From positions 1 to 64,000 of the forward strand of contig NZ_JAUDRH010000004.1 in NCBI RefSeq assembly GCF_030381805.1: DNA of 64,000 nt, in the 5' to 3' direction. Below the pieces are notes generated by a model. The model made no database searches. It was not told the origin of the DNA and saw nothing but the letters and a program-made list of their open reading frames with translations. Below, one piece after another: positions 55,347-64,000 of this stretch (positions are counted from its first letter, which is position 1; every line of letters begins with the position of its first letter). A program made the position numbers and the translations under genes. Origin of the DNA: Chlorogloeopsis sp. ULAP01 (GTDB taxonomy: Bacteria; Cyanobacteriota; Cyanobacteriia; Cyanobacteriales; Nostocaceae).

Positions 55347-58007
55347 CTAAAACTGCCATGAAATAGTGCCTTGTACAGTGAACGGATCGCCGTAGAAAAC
55401 TCGATTGCGATTCTGGGCAGACTCAAAGTAGTCAACATTAAACAAGTTTCTGAAATTAATCCCTGCGCGAAACTGTCCACGTTTGTAGTAAAGTGCAGCA
55501 TCGGTACGTAAATAGCTGGGTAACTCAAATGTATTAAGCAAATCCCCTTGGCGAGCACCCACATAGAAGAACCCTAAGCCAAAGCCTAGTCCTTGTAAAT
55601 TACCAGACTGAATTTCGTAGGTTGTCCACAAGTTAAAGCTATGATTAGGAACATTATTGATTTGATTACCCACAGGAAATGTATTATCTTTGGTAATTTT
55701 TGCATCGGTTAACGCATAGCCAGCAATTACATTCCATCCAGGCAGAATTTCCCCTGAAACATTGAATTCAATGCCCTTACTGTTCTGTTCACCTGTTTGA
55801 ATGCTACGAAGTGGATTGTTCGGATCAGCCGTAGGTACATTGGTGCGAGTTAAGTCATAGAATGCCAAAGTTGCCGCTAGTCGGTTACTTAACTCTCCTT
55901 TGATACCGACTTCATACTGAGTGCCTCGCTGGGGCAACGGTGCAGCAGCACTGGCCACAGACGTGGTGTAGTTAAATGATTGACCATAGCTGGCATACAA
56001 AGAAATTGCTGGAATGGGTTGATAAACAATGCCCACACGGGGGCTAAAAACCTCAGTTTGACCAAAACTGGTACTTGATGTCACTAAATTCTCAAACGTT
56101 TGATTGGCAATATCAAACCGTCCACCCAGAAGTACTTTAAAGTTTTCGCCCAGCGTAATTTGATCTTGAACGTATAAACCTAGAGAATCTGCGCGATTTC
56201 GGTAGTTGAATGGGCTGGTAGATTCGGTTGGAGTCGCGCCATACACGGGATTGAACAGATCCAGAGGCGCGATCGCTTGACCTGGATTGGTTGCGAATGT
56301 GTCTTGCCTGGATAAGTTGAACCCGGTGACAAGTTGATGTTGAATACTGCCAGTAGAGAACTTACCAACAGCATACGTATCTAAATTGTAGATACTATCA
56401 GTGTAATACTGGGTGCCAAAGCCTCGGTTGAGAGTACGACCATCAGGGGCTAACGAAGTGCTGAAAACAAGTTCTCTATCTAAGTAAAGCAATGACGTTC
56501 GGAAGGCGCTGTTCAGTTGCCAGTTATCGCTGAAACGATGCTCAAAGTTATAACCAATCCGAAACACTCGATTATTACTGTCATCAATATTTGGTTCCCC
56601 TATAAAGCGATTGCGAGGAATTTTACCATTTGGATTGGGTAACACAGTTCCTACCGCAGGAAGACCAATATCAAACGGTCCCGTAACTTGTTGGTATTCA
56701 GCTTGTAGGGTCAATTTTGTTCGTTCACTCAGTTGCCAACTCAGCACAGGTGATACAACATAACGCTGCTGCTCATAAAAATCAATGAAGCTTTCAGTCG
56801 TTTGAGCCGCCGCATTGAAGCGGTATGCGACTGTTCCCTGGGGATTGAGGGGGCCAGACAGATCAATCGCTCCACGATAGAAGTTATAGCTGCCAGCAGA
56901 CCCTTCGATTGAGTAGTAAGGCTCTCTTAGTGGTTGTTTGGTGACATAGTTGATGATCCCTCCAAGGGAGCCTTGTCCAAACAATACAGAGGCTGGTCCT
57001 TTGAGGACTTCGACGCGATCAATGGTGGCAGCATTGAACCCAATCGATTGATTGGTAACATCTAACAGTCCATCAGTTAAAAGGTTGAAAATTGAGTCAA
57101 ATCCGCGAATTGAAAAGGTGTCAGAAAATGCGCGAGGGGACACAAATCCTGATGCTATTCCCGGCACGTTTTTGATCACATCTCTTAGACGAGCGGCTTG
57201 CTGGTCTTCAATCACTTGTCGGGGAACAACCTGAATCGATTGGGGAATATCGCGCAGTGGAGTGTCGGTTTTAGTCGCAGTTGACGAATCTCTGACGCGA
57301 TAACCATCCTGCTCACCTGTCACCACCAATTCAATTGGCTCATCATCCTGCGCTGTTGGTTCCTCTGGCGGTGTTTCACTCGTTGGCTGCTCACCTTCAG
57401 GCTGCTGTGGTGGCTGCATTGCAGTTGCAGCAGGTGTTAAAGCAAAAATCAATCCTTCGTTACTGTCAAATAACTCAACTGTTGGCATAGCTGCAACACC
57501 CGCCACTGTCACCCGGATAGTGTTAGCATCTAAATTTGTAACAGTTATCTCAGTAATCCCTTCAACTGGGTTTTGGGAACGAAATGTAAACGCATCGCCA
57601 TTGGGTAAACGCAATTGAGCATTAGGAATATCAGCGATAAAATTATTCTCAGCACTGCGATTAGTAATTTGCAGTTGTTCACCCTGATTTGTTTGTAAAA
57701 TCACCTCCACACCTTTATCGGTGGGATTTGCCTTGACTCCTGTAATTATTACAACACCCCCTTGGGAAGGAGGGTTAGTTGGTGACTGAGAAAATAAATC
57801 TTTGACACTAGTAGCAGGAAAGTTTATTTCGCTGAGTGTTTGAATTTTCGCGATCGCTGTATCCTGCTTCTTTTCTGACGCCAGTGCCTGTACGGGTTGA
57901 GCAAATATACCACCAATGACACCGACTACACTCACCACCAACCAAAGATAAATGTCAAGCGATATTACAAAACACTTGTTTTTATCAGCAAAACGCCAAC
58001 TTTTCAT
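55347..58007 (-). CDS. TonB-dependent siderophore receptor with AMIN domain
   Basis: This outer-membrane receptor imports ferric siderophore. From ATG 58007 (886 aa) a signal sequence covers about 1-44. An AMIN domain follows (about 85-180), then an acidic proline-rich linker. The plug begins near SSTATKTDTPLRDIPQSIQVVPR, with the DVTNQS and GIINYVTKQP patterns, and the beta-barrel ends FYGDPFTVQGTISWQF, including the final aromatic residue. AMIN-TonB receptors are typical of cyanobacteria. An upstream TTG (58031) would add eight residues. The AraC gene at 59824 is the probable regulator. Confidence 0.94.
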   Translation of the reverse strand: MKSWRFADKNKCFVISLDIYLWLVVSVVGVIGGIFAQPVQALASEKKQDTAIAKIQTLSEINFPATSVKDLFSQSPTNPPSQGGVVIITGVKANPTDKGVEVILQTNQGEQLQITNRSAENNFIADIPNAQLRLPNGDAFTFRSQNPVEGITEITVTNLDANTIRVTVAGVAAMPTVELFDSNEGLIFALTPAATAMQPPQQPEGEQPTSETPPEEPTAQDDEPIELVVTGEQDGYRVRDSSTATKTDTPLRDIPQSIQVVPRQVIEDQQAARLRDVIKNVPGIASGFVSPRAFSDTFSIRGFDSIFNLLTDGLLDVTNQSIGFNAATIDRVEVLKGPASVLFGQGSLGGIINYVTKQPLREPYYSIEGSAGSYNFYRGAIDLSGPLNPQGTVAYRFNAAAQTTESFIDFYEQQRYVVSPVLSWQLSERTKLTLQAEYQQVTGPFDIGLPAVGTVLPNPNGKIPRNRFIGEPNIDDSNNRVFRIGYNFEHRFSDNWQLNSAFRTSLLYLDRELVFSTSLAPDGRTLNRGFGTQYYTDSIYNLDTYAVGKFSTGSIQHQLVTGFNLSRQDTFATNPGQAIAPLDLFNPVYGATPTESTSPFNYRNRADSLGLYVQDQITLGENFKVLLGGRFDIANQTFENLVTSSTSFGQTEVFSPRVGIVYQPIPAISLYASYGQSFNYTTSVASAAAPLPQRGTQYEVGIKGELSNRLAATLAFYDLTRTNVPTADPNNPLRSIQTGEQNSKGIEFNVSGEILPGWNVIAGYALTDAKITKDNTFPVGNQINNVPNHSFNLWTTYEIQSGNLQGLGFGLGFFYVGARQGDLLNTFELPSYLRTDAALYYKRGQFRAGINFRNLFNVDYFESAQNRNRVFYGDPFTVQGTISWQF

Positions 58008-58243
58008 ACCACTCTCTACACCACTAAACAATACTGCTTATTGCGTATATTTCTTAATTGCAATCAAACAGAGTTTAGAGGAATAAATTTAGCCGAGTCT
58101 ATCCCAAAACCGACAATTTGCTCAATGTTATGAAAAGCTGATTTTTCACTCGACTTTTTTGGGCTGGAAACTAGCTCTGGGTATACTTGTGTGTCGCCAG
58201 TGCTAGAATACAGAACAGACTGGCATGGCTGGGGCATAGGTTC

Positions 58244-58852
58244 ATGGTTCAAAGCTTACCTACGTCATTGACATTTGCAGAATTTGTTGCCCAATTTGGT
58301 GACGATTTCAAGTATGAGTTGATTGATGGAGAATTGGTTGAAATGGAACCAACTGGGCCCCACGAGCAAGTAACTGGTTTCATCAATCTGCAACTCAATT
58401 TAGCGATCGCTCATCTCAATCAGCCTTATTTTATACCTATGAGGTGCTTAATTAAACCTTTGGGTTTGATGTCAGCTTTCAAGCCAGATGTCATTGTTCT
58501 AGATCGACCTGCTCTTGAGGCTGAACCCCTGTGGCGACGCGAACCCATCATTACACTGGGTTCATCGGTTAAATTGATAGTTGAGGTGGTGAGTACAAAC
58601 TGGCAAAACGACTATGCCCGCAAGTTAGATGATTATCAAGCTTTAGGAATTCCAGAATATTGGATTGTTGATTACCTGGGACTGGGAGGGACTTTTTTCA
58701 TTGGTTCTCCCAAACAACCGACAATCACTATCTGTAACCTCCAAAGCGATCGCTACCAAATGCAAGCATTTCGCGGTCAAGAGTACCTGATGTCTTCCAT
58801 ATTTCCCGATTTGCGCTTAACCGCGCAACAAGTGTTTAGGTCAGCAGAATAA
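58244..58852 (+). CDS. Uma2 family PD-(D/E)XK nuclease
   Basis: This 202-aa Uma2 (DUF820) protein is of the kind abundant in cyanobacteria. Key sequence: LTFAEFVAQFGDDFKYELIDGELVEM, FKPDVIVLD with the active-site Asp, and LIVEVVSTNWQNDYARKLDDYQALGIPEYWIVD with Glu and the catalytic Lys. The frame is open from 58187 but ATG 58244 gives the usual N-terminus. The role is uncertain, possibly a restriction-like or mobile nuclease. It lies between the TonB receptor and its presumed regulator and seems to be a later arrival. Confidence 0.88.
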   Translation: MVQSLPTSLTFAEFVAQFGDDFKYELIDGELVEMEPTGPHEQVTGFINLQLNLAIAHLNQPYFIPMRCLIKPLGLMSAFKPDVIVLDRPALEAEPLWRREPIITLGSSVKLIVEVVSTNWQNDYARKLDDYQALGIPEYWIVDYLGLGGTFFIGSPKQPTITICNLQSDRYQMQAFRGQEYLMSSIFPDLRLTAQQVFRSAE

Positions 58853-58885
58853 GTAGCTCAATCCTCCGTCTGGTTAGCTATTGCC

Positions 58886-59572
58886 TCATATCAGCGACTC
58901 GGCAAGTTTCTGCACAAAGGCTTGATGTTCTGGTGATATCAGCCCTGTTTGCAGAGTATTCAACACATTGCTCATTCTGCCTTCTAACAAAGCCGTCACC
59001 GCTAGCCACAGCTCTGGAAAGGTAGAACTACGAATTATGCCTTCTGCATCCGGCTCGATGAGAACAAATTCTTCAGACTGCAACCGAAACCAACTGAACC
59101 GATTTTCAAAGGTTTGCCACACTAGATATTCCTGCACACCATTACGGCGATAAGCATTTTTTTTATCACCCAAATCTATAGCCGCGCTGCTAGTGGCAAT
59201 TTCGGCAATCAGTTCGGGTGTCCCTTCAATGTAGCCGTCTTCACTCAGGGTAGAAGTGCCACCAGTTTCAATCCGCAGTAGAGCATCCGGTTGGGGTTCA
59301 TTGTCTAAATCCAGCCGTATGGTTGTGTTATCAGCAACACTCACACCAGGAGTAGCAGCACTGTAAACTCCCAGCCAGGTTACTAATGTAGCATGAGGAA
59401 CACCATAACAAGCTCTCACAGGCGATGCCACATAAACCACTCCTTCAATGAGTTCGGCTTTAAATTTTTCTGGAGTTGCCTGATAGCGGCGCTCAAACTC
59501 AGCGCGAGTGAGGCGATCGCCACTGGCTAAAGCCGGAACGGGTACTGAATGAGCAGATTGAGGCAAAACCAT
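58886..59572 (-). CDS. Uma2 family PD-(D/E)XK nuclease
   Basis: This second Uma2 protein of 228 aa converges on the first. The order is LTRAEFERRYQATPEKFKAELIEGVVYV, PDALLRIETGG and ELIAEIATSSAAIDLGDKKNAYRRNGVQEYLVW, with the catalytic Asp, Glu and Lys in place. The chosen ATG is 59572; a GTG at 59578 adds two residues. The sequence differs strongly from the neighbour, so the pair is not a recent duplication. Substrate and role are unknown. Confidence 0.88.
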   Translation of the reverse strand: MVLPQSAHSVPVPALASGDRLTRAEFERRYQATPEKFKAELIEGVVYVASPVRACYGVPHATLVTWLGVYSAATPGVSVADNTTIRLDLDNEPQPDALLRIETGGTSTLSEDGYIEGTPELIAEIATSSAAIDLGDKKNAYRRNGVQEYLVWQTFENRFSWFRLQSEEFVLIEPDAEGIIRSSTFPELWLAVTALLEGRMSNVLNTLQTGLISPEHQAFVQKLAESLI

Positions 59573-59823
59573 AGGCACTATTTCAGGATTTGATCGAGAA
59601 GCTTTACTAGCGCAAAATTCAAGGATGGGGAGTTAATGTTTTCCCCATTTTAGCCTGTGTGAACTGATCCTCCCTAACCTGCTTAGTAAGGAGGAACCGG
59701 ATTAGAAGTCCCCCTTGGAAAGGGGGATTTAGGGGAATCTCATCCGAGATGTGTATACACCGTAGCACCTTTGCAAGAAGAGGGTTAGGGTGGGGCTAAA
59801 TACTGATTTAGCAGCCTGTCTAG
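59573..59823. repeat. CCCCCTTGGAAAGGGGG palindrome in the Uma2-AraC gap
   Basis: Within this gap a short palindrome (CCCCCTTgGAAAGGGGG at about 59708-59724) is followed by ATTTAGGGGAAT, a common cyanobacterial dispersed repeat. A degenerate CCTCC...GGAGG unit lies at about 59671-59696. No gene is seen. Confidence 0.6.
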
Positions 59824-60822
59824 CTAACGACCCGGACTTTTTCCAGCCAAACACTCACTTGGGGTAATGCCAAACTGCTGCTTAAACCCTGCCGCAAAAT
59901 GCCCCAGATGGGTGTACCCGACGCGATTTGCTGCTTCTGCAACGGTGCAACTGCCTGCTCTCAAAAATTGTTCAGCGTATTTCATTCGTTGCTGGGTCAG
60001 GTAGCCGATGACAGTTGTACCAAACACATCCCGAAAGCCGCGTTGCAGGGTGCGATCGCTCACACCTACCTGTCGGGCTAAGTCAAACAACGATGGTGGA
60101 TTCTCTAATCGGGATGCTAGCACCTCTCTGGCATGATAAATCCGGGCGATCGTGTCTGATTTGCGCCCCGGTGGCGGATAACAAAGGGTTTGGTCAGACA
60201 GGATTGGCTGAAGCTGCAACTCTAGCAGATCAAATACTTTTGTTTGCAAATACAGCCGCCGTGCCGTGCCAAAAAATGGTGCTATCATGATTTGCTGGGC
60301 TATTTGCCGCATTCCCAGCGTCACTATTGGGAAGAACGACACCTTCCAGTCATTGCGTTTCAGGAGTAGCTTCAATAGAGTTGCATTTGTGCCTCTCATT
60401 CCTGAAAATAATTCCTCCAGCACCTCTGGTAGCAGATGAACCTCAACAAAAATTAATCGCTGCGATCGCTCATATCGTGAGGTATAGGAAGGCGAAATAC
60501 CGCTACCAGAGAAGTAGCTCCGCTGTCCTCCCAACGTGGGGTACACCTCTTCATCATGGATTGCTCCAGACAAAATAACCAAAGATTGCACCAAATGGTC
60601 ATGTACTGGTGCTTTGAGCGACCAATCCCAATGAAATTCCCAGTTATATAAACTCAGCCGTACCCCTGGTAATAATTCCATATGGCGACTATAGCCCCGA
60701 CCCAGACGTTCTGGAACACTCAAAAGTACTTCATAATTATCAAGTATCAAACTGGGATAGCGCAGTTGAGGAGTCTGCTGGCACAGTTCATTCCAGTCCG
60801 TTTGGCTGAGAATCAGGGTCAT
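59824..60822 (-). CDS. AraC family transcriptional regulator (PchR-like)
   Basis: This regulator of 332 aa has a C-terminal double helix-turn-helix (about 235-330): LFDLARQVGVSDRTLQRGFRD and VAEAANRVGYTHLGHFAAGFKQQFGITPSEC. The N-terminal domain resembles those of cyanobacterial PchR-type regulators that govern siderophore receptors in response to the ferric complex. It lies upstream of the TonB receptor on the same strand, with two Uma2 genes in between. An AT-rich GATAAATAAGAAT stretch upstream could be a Fur-type site but is not convincing. Confidence 0.9.
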   Translation of the reverse strand: MTLILSQTDWNELCQQTPQLRYPSLILDNYEVLLSVPERLGRGYSRHMELLPGVRLSLYNWEFHWDWSLKAPVHDHLVQSLVILSGAIHDEEVYPTLGGQRSYFSGSGISPSYTSRYERSQRLIFVEVHLLPEVLEELFSGMRGTNATLLKLLLKRNDWKVSFFPIVTLGMRQIAQQIMIAPFFGTARRLYLQTKVFDLLELQLQPILSDQTLCYPPPGRKSDTIARIYHAREVLASRLENPPSLFDLARQVGVSDRTLQRGFRDVFGTTVIGYLTQQRMKYAEQFLRAGSCTVAEAANRVGYTHLGHFAAGFKQQFGITPSECLAGKSPGR

Positions 60823-60944
60823 GATGGGGCTAAATTAAGCGTGATGATTGAGATAAATAAGAATAATTGGCAATAATTCTACCACATTGATGTGAGTGAG
60901 CCTCTTTCAGAGGAGCTTCGCTAACGCACTTTGCACACGCTACG

Positions 60945-61070
60945 CGATCGCTCACTCCAACAATTTGCGCCAATTCCAGCATTTATGACGGATTCTCTAA
61001 ACGGGAGAGTAAAATTTCCCTAGCTTGATGAATCTAAGCGATGGTTTCTAGCTTTAGTTGTGGTGATGCT
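60945..61070 (-). pseudogene. Remnant of a second AraC-type regulator
   Basis: The minus strand carries IHQAREILLSRLENPS followed by LAQIVGVSDR, matching IYHAREVLASRLENPP and LARQVGVSDR of the intact AraC gene next door. In-frame stops and loss of the rest show decay. The downstream side runs into a repeat (GTTAGCGAAGC). Confidence 0.8.
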
Positions 61071-61192
61071 TGCAGTCAATTCTGACCAACATTGTAGTGT
61101 TAACAAGGGCCAATTAAATCTAGTATGTCAGCATGGTATATAAGTTTGCTCATTGCTACCTGCTTAATTTGACCCTGTACTCCAACTTTACC

Positions 61193-61963
61193 TTACTTTT
61201 GCGCTGCCTTCTTAATCACAACGTGACCGACAGAGACTCTCATCCACTCTATCATTGATGGTCTTTTCGGAGGATTGCCAAAAAGTTCATTAGTTATGTC
61301 GGGAAATCCACACTCATCTACAAGTTCTTTAACAAATCCAACCATGCCACGCTGATGTGAAGGGAATTCTTTCTTGACAAGTACAATACGCAATTTATTA
61401 ACCAACTTGCGAAATAAAGTAGTGTTCTGTATAAAAGAAATCTTCAACAAATGATTGAGAAGCTTTTCATACCAGGTAAAATCAACTTGCTGAGGAAAAT
61501 ACTTTTTCCCGTCTGGGTAAATATCCCAGTAACTGCATCCCCAATCTTCAATAAAGTATAAACCACCTGGCTTGAGATAATTCTCAAACAGATGCCAAAA
61601 GCTAATCCTTGTAAATTGTCCAATGTGGGATGCGTCATCAACAATCACATCAAAACCGTTCGGCGCAACTTCATCTGCTATCTTGTTCAAGACTTCGCGG
61701 TTCTGTTGTTCTCCCTGATAGACTTTAATCCGGTTGGATGGGTCGTTAATCTGTACTGGATGAATATCAAGACCAATTATCTGAGCTTTCGGAAAAAAAT
61801 CACGCCAGTACAGTAAAGATTTACCTTCAGCTACTCCTAACTCAAGCAGTACAATTTCTTGATCTCTCAAGGGTTTAAGATACTCTTCATAATTTCTTAA
61901 GTAATGTTGACAAGCAAGTTTATCAATAGGCATTGCTTTCTCTGTAGCTTTGCTTGTATTCAT
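61193..61963 (-). CDS. Class I SAM-dependent methyltransferase
   Basis: This soluble methyltransferase of 256 aa has motif I VLLELGVAEGKSLLYW, the acidic strand IIGLDIHPVQ, and VIVDDASHIGQFTR as a possible metal or acceptor region. The arrangement resembles the O-methyltransferases acting on sugars of macrolides (MycE-like). The substrate is not readable, and sugar or small-molecule acceptors are possible. ATG 61963 is preceded by a GAGGTGAG ribosome site; GTG 61969 also opens the frame. Confidence 0.85.
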   Translation of the reverse strand: MNTSKATEKAMPIDKLACQHYLRNYEEYLKPLRDQEIVLLELGVAEGKSLLYWRDFFPKAQIIGLDIHPVQINDPSNRIKVYQGEQQNREVLNKIADEVAPNGFDVIVDDASHIGQFTRISFWHLFENYLKPGGLYFIEDWGCSYWDIYPDGKKYFPQQVDFTWYEKLLNHLLKISFIQNTTLFRKLVNKLRIVLVKKEFPSHQRGMVGFVKELVDECGFPDITNELFGNPPKRPSMIEWMRVSVGHVVIKKAAQK

Positions 61964-62558
61964 ACTCACCTCAATTAATGTTACTCTGAATGATTTGGTA
62001 ACTCGAATATTTTGTGGTCTGTGGACTGGAATCTAAATAATGTAAGAATTTCAGCGATTTTGAAAATAGTCTTGCAACCAGTCTGAAGCCATGCACTTGT
62101 TTGCAATAGTAATTCCGTGTAAAGGAGGCAGATATAAATTTTCTGTATAACCTTCAGCAAAGCATGTGATTTCTCTATAAAGAAATACCACAGAGCAACT
62201 TTAATCAAGCAAAACTTTTTCTTTAGTTGAGTGCCTGTGCCTGAATCTAAATAGCTCCAGAAGATAGTTTAATGGGAAAAAAAGACCTTTAAGGAACATT
62301 GAGTATGATTTTTTAGGATTAGGTTCAATTATTCTCTATTTTTCTCATACTAACGCTGAGAGTATTAAAAATAAAACCTGTGTTACTGCAGATAATAGAA
62401 TAGAAAAGAAGTCTTTTTATAGCTTCCAACTATCAGAAGGTAGAATTTTAGTAACAAATTCTACAGAATAGGATACACAAAAATCTGTATTCAGTCATAG
62501 AACGATAACTTCCGGTACGCCTTTGGCGAACGCATCCATAACGCTTGTGAAATTTTTT
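61964..62558. other. Long gap before agrE
   Basis: About 595 bp hold no supported gene. A 75-codon minus-strand frame at 61981-62208 lacks recognisable sequence. A GGTACGCCTTTGGCGAACGC fragment at about 62515-62534 is a common dispersed repeat. The promoter of agrE is expected in the last 200 bases. Confidence 0.45.
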
Positions 62559-64000
62559 ATGAATTCCCAGATTCGCTATTTAATGTGTCCCCCCGACCAC
62601 TATGATGTTGATTATGTGATTAATCCCTGGATGGAAGGGAATATTCACAAATCATCGCGCGATCGCGCCGTCGAACAGTGGCATAACCTCCATAAAATTC
62701 TTAAAGATCATGCAATTGTAGACTTAGCGCCACCGCAAAAAGGTTGGCCTGACATGGTGTTTACTGCCAACGCTGGTTTGGTACTGGGCGATAACGTAGT
62801 TCTCAGTCGTTTTTTACATAAAGAGCGCCAAGGAGAAGAACCTTATTTCAAACAGTGGTTTGAAGAAAATGGTTACAAAGTCTACGAACTACCTAAAGAC
62901 TTGCCTTTTGAGGGAGCAGGGGACGCGCTGCTGGATCGGGAAGGACGTTGGCTATGGGCGGGATACGGCTTTCGCTCAGAATTAGATTCTCATCCCTACC
63001 TCGCAAAATGGCTAGATATTGAAGTGTTATCCTTGCGATTGATAGATGAGCGCTTCTATCACCTCGATACTTGCTTTTGTCCGTTAACAGATGGCTATTT
63101 ACTTTACTATCCTGCCGCTTTTGATTCCTACTCCAATCGTTTAATTGAAATGCGAGTAGCACCCCAAAAGCGGATCGCTATTGATGAAACTGATGCAGTA
63201 AACTTTGCTTGCAACGCGGTGAATGTAGATCGTGTTGTAGTGATGAATAAGGCTAGCGATGCATTGAAAGCACGTCTTACCGAGATTGGTTTCCAGATCC
63301 TTGAAACACCACTCACAGAGTTTCTCAAAGCGGGTGGTGCAGCAAAATGTCTAACGCTACGGGTAACAGAACCAGTTAGAGAAGAAGTTCATGCCAACAC
63401 GCTAGTCGAAAGCCGCATCGTTCGTATGGAAGGACACTTGCTTGATGCTGGCTTAATTAACCGTGCCTTGGACTTGATCGTAGACAATGGCGGCAGTTTC
63501 CAAGTATTAAATTTCAACTTGGGAGAACAACGGCAAAGTACTTCCAAAGCGGAAGTGAAGGTGACAGCACCTTCCCATGATGTGATGGAAGAAATTATCT
63601 CGCAGTTAATTGACTTGGGGGCAGTAGATTTACCTCAAGATGAGCGAGATGCCAAACTAGAACCAGTTACAATCGCTGGTGTTGCTCCTGATGATTTTTA
63701 TGTCACTACGATTTATCCCACCGAGGTGCGAATTCGCGGCGAATGGATCAAAGTAGAAAATCAACGTATGGATGGCGCGATCGCTATTTCTCAAACCCCC
63801 CAAGGTTTGGTAGCACGGTGTAAATTATTGCGCGATTTAGAAGTTGGCGAGCAAGTAGTTGTAGATGTGCAAGGTATCCGCACCATCCGCAAGACGGAAT
63901 CGCGAGAAAAACGCAACGCTGAGGAATTCAGCTTTATGTCAGCAGGTGTTTCCAGCGAGCGGCGCGTAGAACTAGTTGTGGAGCAGGTAGCTTGGGAATT
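62559..64000 (+). CDS. agrE: Arginine dihydrolase AgrE/ArgZ type (3' end outside window)
   Basis: The visible 480 residues match the cyanobacterial arginine-guanidine-removing enzyme, which converts arginine to ornithine, CO2 and ammonia. This matters for breakdown of the cyanophycin nitrogen store. The N-terminal amidinotransferase-fold domain (about 1-270) has TANAGLVLG with N71, FYHLDTCF with H168 and AAKCLTL with C264, at the positions known for ArgZ catalysis. A second domain of LOR/SDH type follows from about 280. In the Anabaena enzyme a further ornithine cyclodeaminase part makes proline, and that portion would lie past the window end. Start ATG 62559. Confidence 0.94.
   Translation, partial: MNSQIRYLMCPPDHYDVDYVINPWMEGNIHKSSRDRAVEQWHNLHKILKDHAIVDLAPPQKGWPDMVFTANAGLVLGDNVVLSRFLHKERQGEEPYFKQWFEENGYKVYELPKDLPFEGAGDALLDREGRWLWAGYGFRSELDSHPYLAKWLDIEVLSLRLIDERFYHLDTCFCPLTDGYLLYYPAAFDSYSNRLIEMRVAPQKRIAIDETDAVNFACNAVNVDRVVVMNKASDALKARLTEIGFQILETPLTEFLKAGGAAKCLTLRVTEPVREEVHANTLVESRIVRMEGHLLDAGLINRALDLIVDNGGSFQVLNFNLGEQRQSTSKAEVKVTAPSHDVMEEIISQLIDLGAVDLPQDERDAKLEPVTIAGVAPDDFYVTTIYPTEVRIRGEWIKVENQRMDGAIAISQTPQGLVARCKLLRDLEVGEQVVVDVQGIRTIRKTESREKRNAEEFSFMSAGVSSERRVELVVEQVAWE

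Noticed and set aside
60841..60875. Possible Fur box (GATAAATAAGAATAATTGG) upstream of the AraC gene
   Set aside because: It is AT-rich with only weak resemblance to the GATAAT repeat consensus. Such matches arise often by chance in AT-rich spacers.
61981..62208. 75-codon minus-strand frame in the gap before agrE
   Set aside because: No conserved motif, no ribosome site, irregular composition. Left as non-coding.

Overview
The window is chromosomal DNA from a cyanobacterium, most likely a filamentous, heterocyst-forming type (Nostocales). Oxygenic-phototroph genes are present: psbY at 8557-8682, light-dependent protochlorophyllide reductase at 43771-44733, a Tab2/Atab2-family protein at 42622-43488, and an AgrE-type arginine dihydrolase at the right edge. 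GCGATCGC (HIP1) octamers recur throughout. Gaps carry heptameric short tandem repeats (18885-18926, 23014-23212, 50902-50962) typical of that group. No rRNA, tRNA or CRISPR array was seen.

Layout. 1-5.7 kb: type IV pilus operon pilM-pilN-pilO-pilQ on the minus strand, with a repeat-bearing gap before pilQ. 5.8-25.4 kb: mostly housekeeping and conserved cyanobacterial genes: a sugar-type ABC binding lipoprotein, folC, psbY, a gamma-carbonic-anhydrase-like protein, a TIGR02652-type protein, a VOC protein, an isoaspartyl-methyltransferase-like enzyme, a double M16 peptidase, a cupredoxin, map, lepA, a GAF histidine kinase, a DUF3386 protein, an NFU-type scaffold and a GH57 glycosidase. 25.9-36.4 kb: a signalling island with three intact Ser/Thr kinases (two carrying seven WD40 blades), a fourth kinase broken by a 115-bp insertion, a membrane-anchored WD40 protein and a secreted PPC-domain protein with expanded repeats. 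36.4-40.4 kb: a DUF433 protein, a VapBC-like pair, and a ClC transporter whose last 20 codons occur twice, once on each side of the toxin-antitoxin pair. 40.5-47.7 kb: a methyltransferase, a TldE/PmbA protein, the Tab2-like protein, LPOR, a TPR lipoprotein, an RNase D-like exonuclease and a lone GAF protein with both cysteines of a DXCF cyanobacteriochrome. 48.0-50.9 kb: a dead GTPase fragment, an intact P-loop GTPase and an overlapping WD40 protein. 51.0-52.8 kb: a HAD-phosphatase/P-loop ATPase fusion. 52.8-60.8 kb: a partly decayed iron/siderophore locus with an AraC regulator, an AMIN-TonB receptor, a binding lipoprotein, a DUF1636 pseudogene, an ABC exporter remnant, a truncated Rpn-type fragment and two Uma2 genes. 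60.9-64 kb: an AraC remnant, a methyltransferase and the truncated agrE.

How the genes fit together. PilM, PilN, PilO and PilQ form the pilus alignment complex and secretin. The receptor and binding protein would pass ferric siderophores across the outer membrane and periplasm, with the AraC protein as probable regulator. The kinases and WD40 proteins are a local paralogous expansion.

Strongest leads: (1) a 60-bp duplication of the clc 3' end, differing only at synonymous sites, that flanks a toxin-antitoxin pair; (2) a stand-alone single-GAF protein with DXCF and canonical cysteines 28 residues apart; (3) a palindromic insertion with an 11-bp direct repeat that inactivates a kinase; (4) a GTPase-WD40 two-gene module beside a dead copy of its own GTPase. 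All calls come from reading the sequence; no database search was run.
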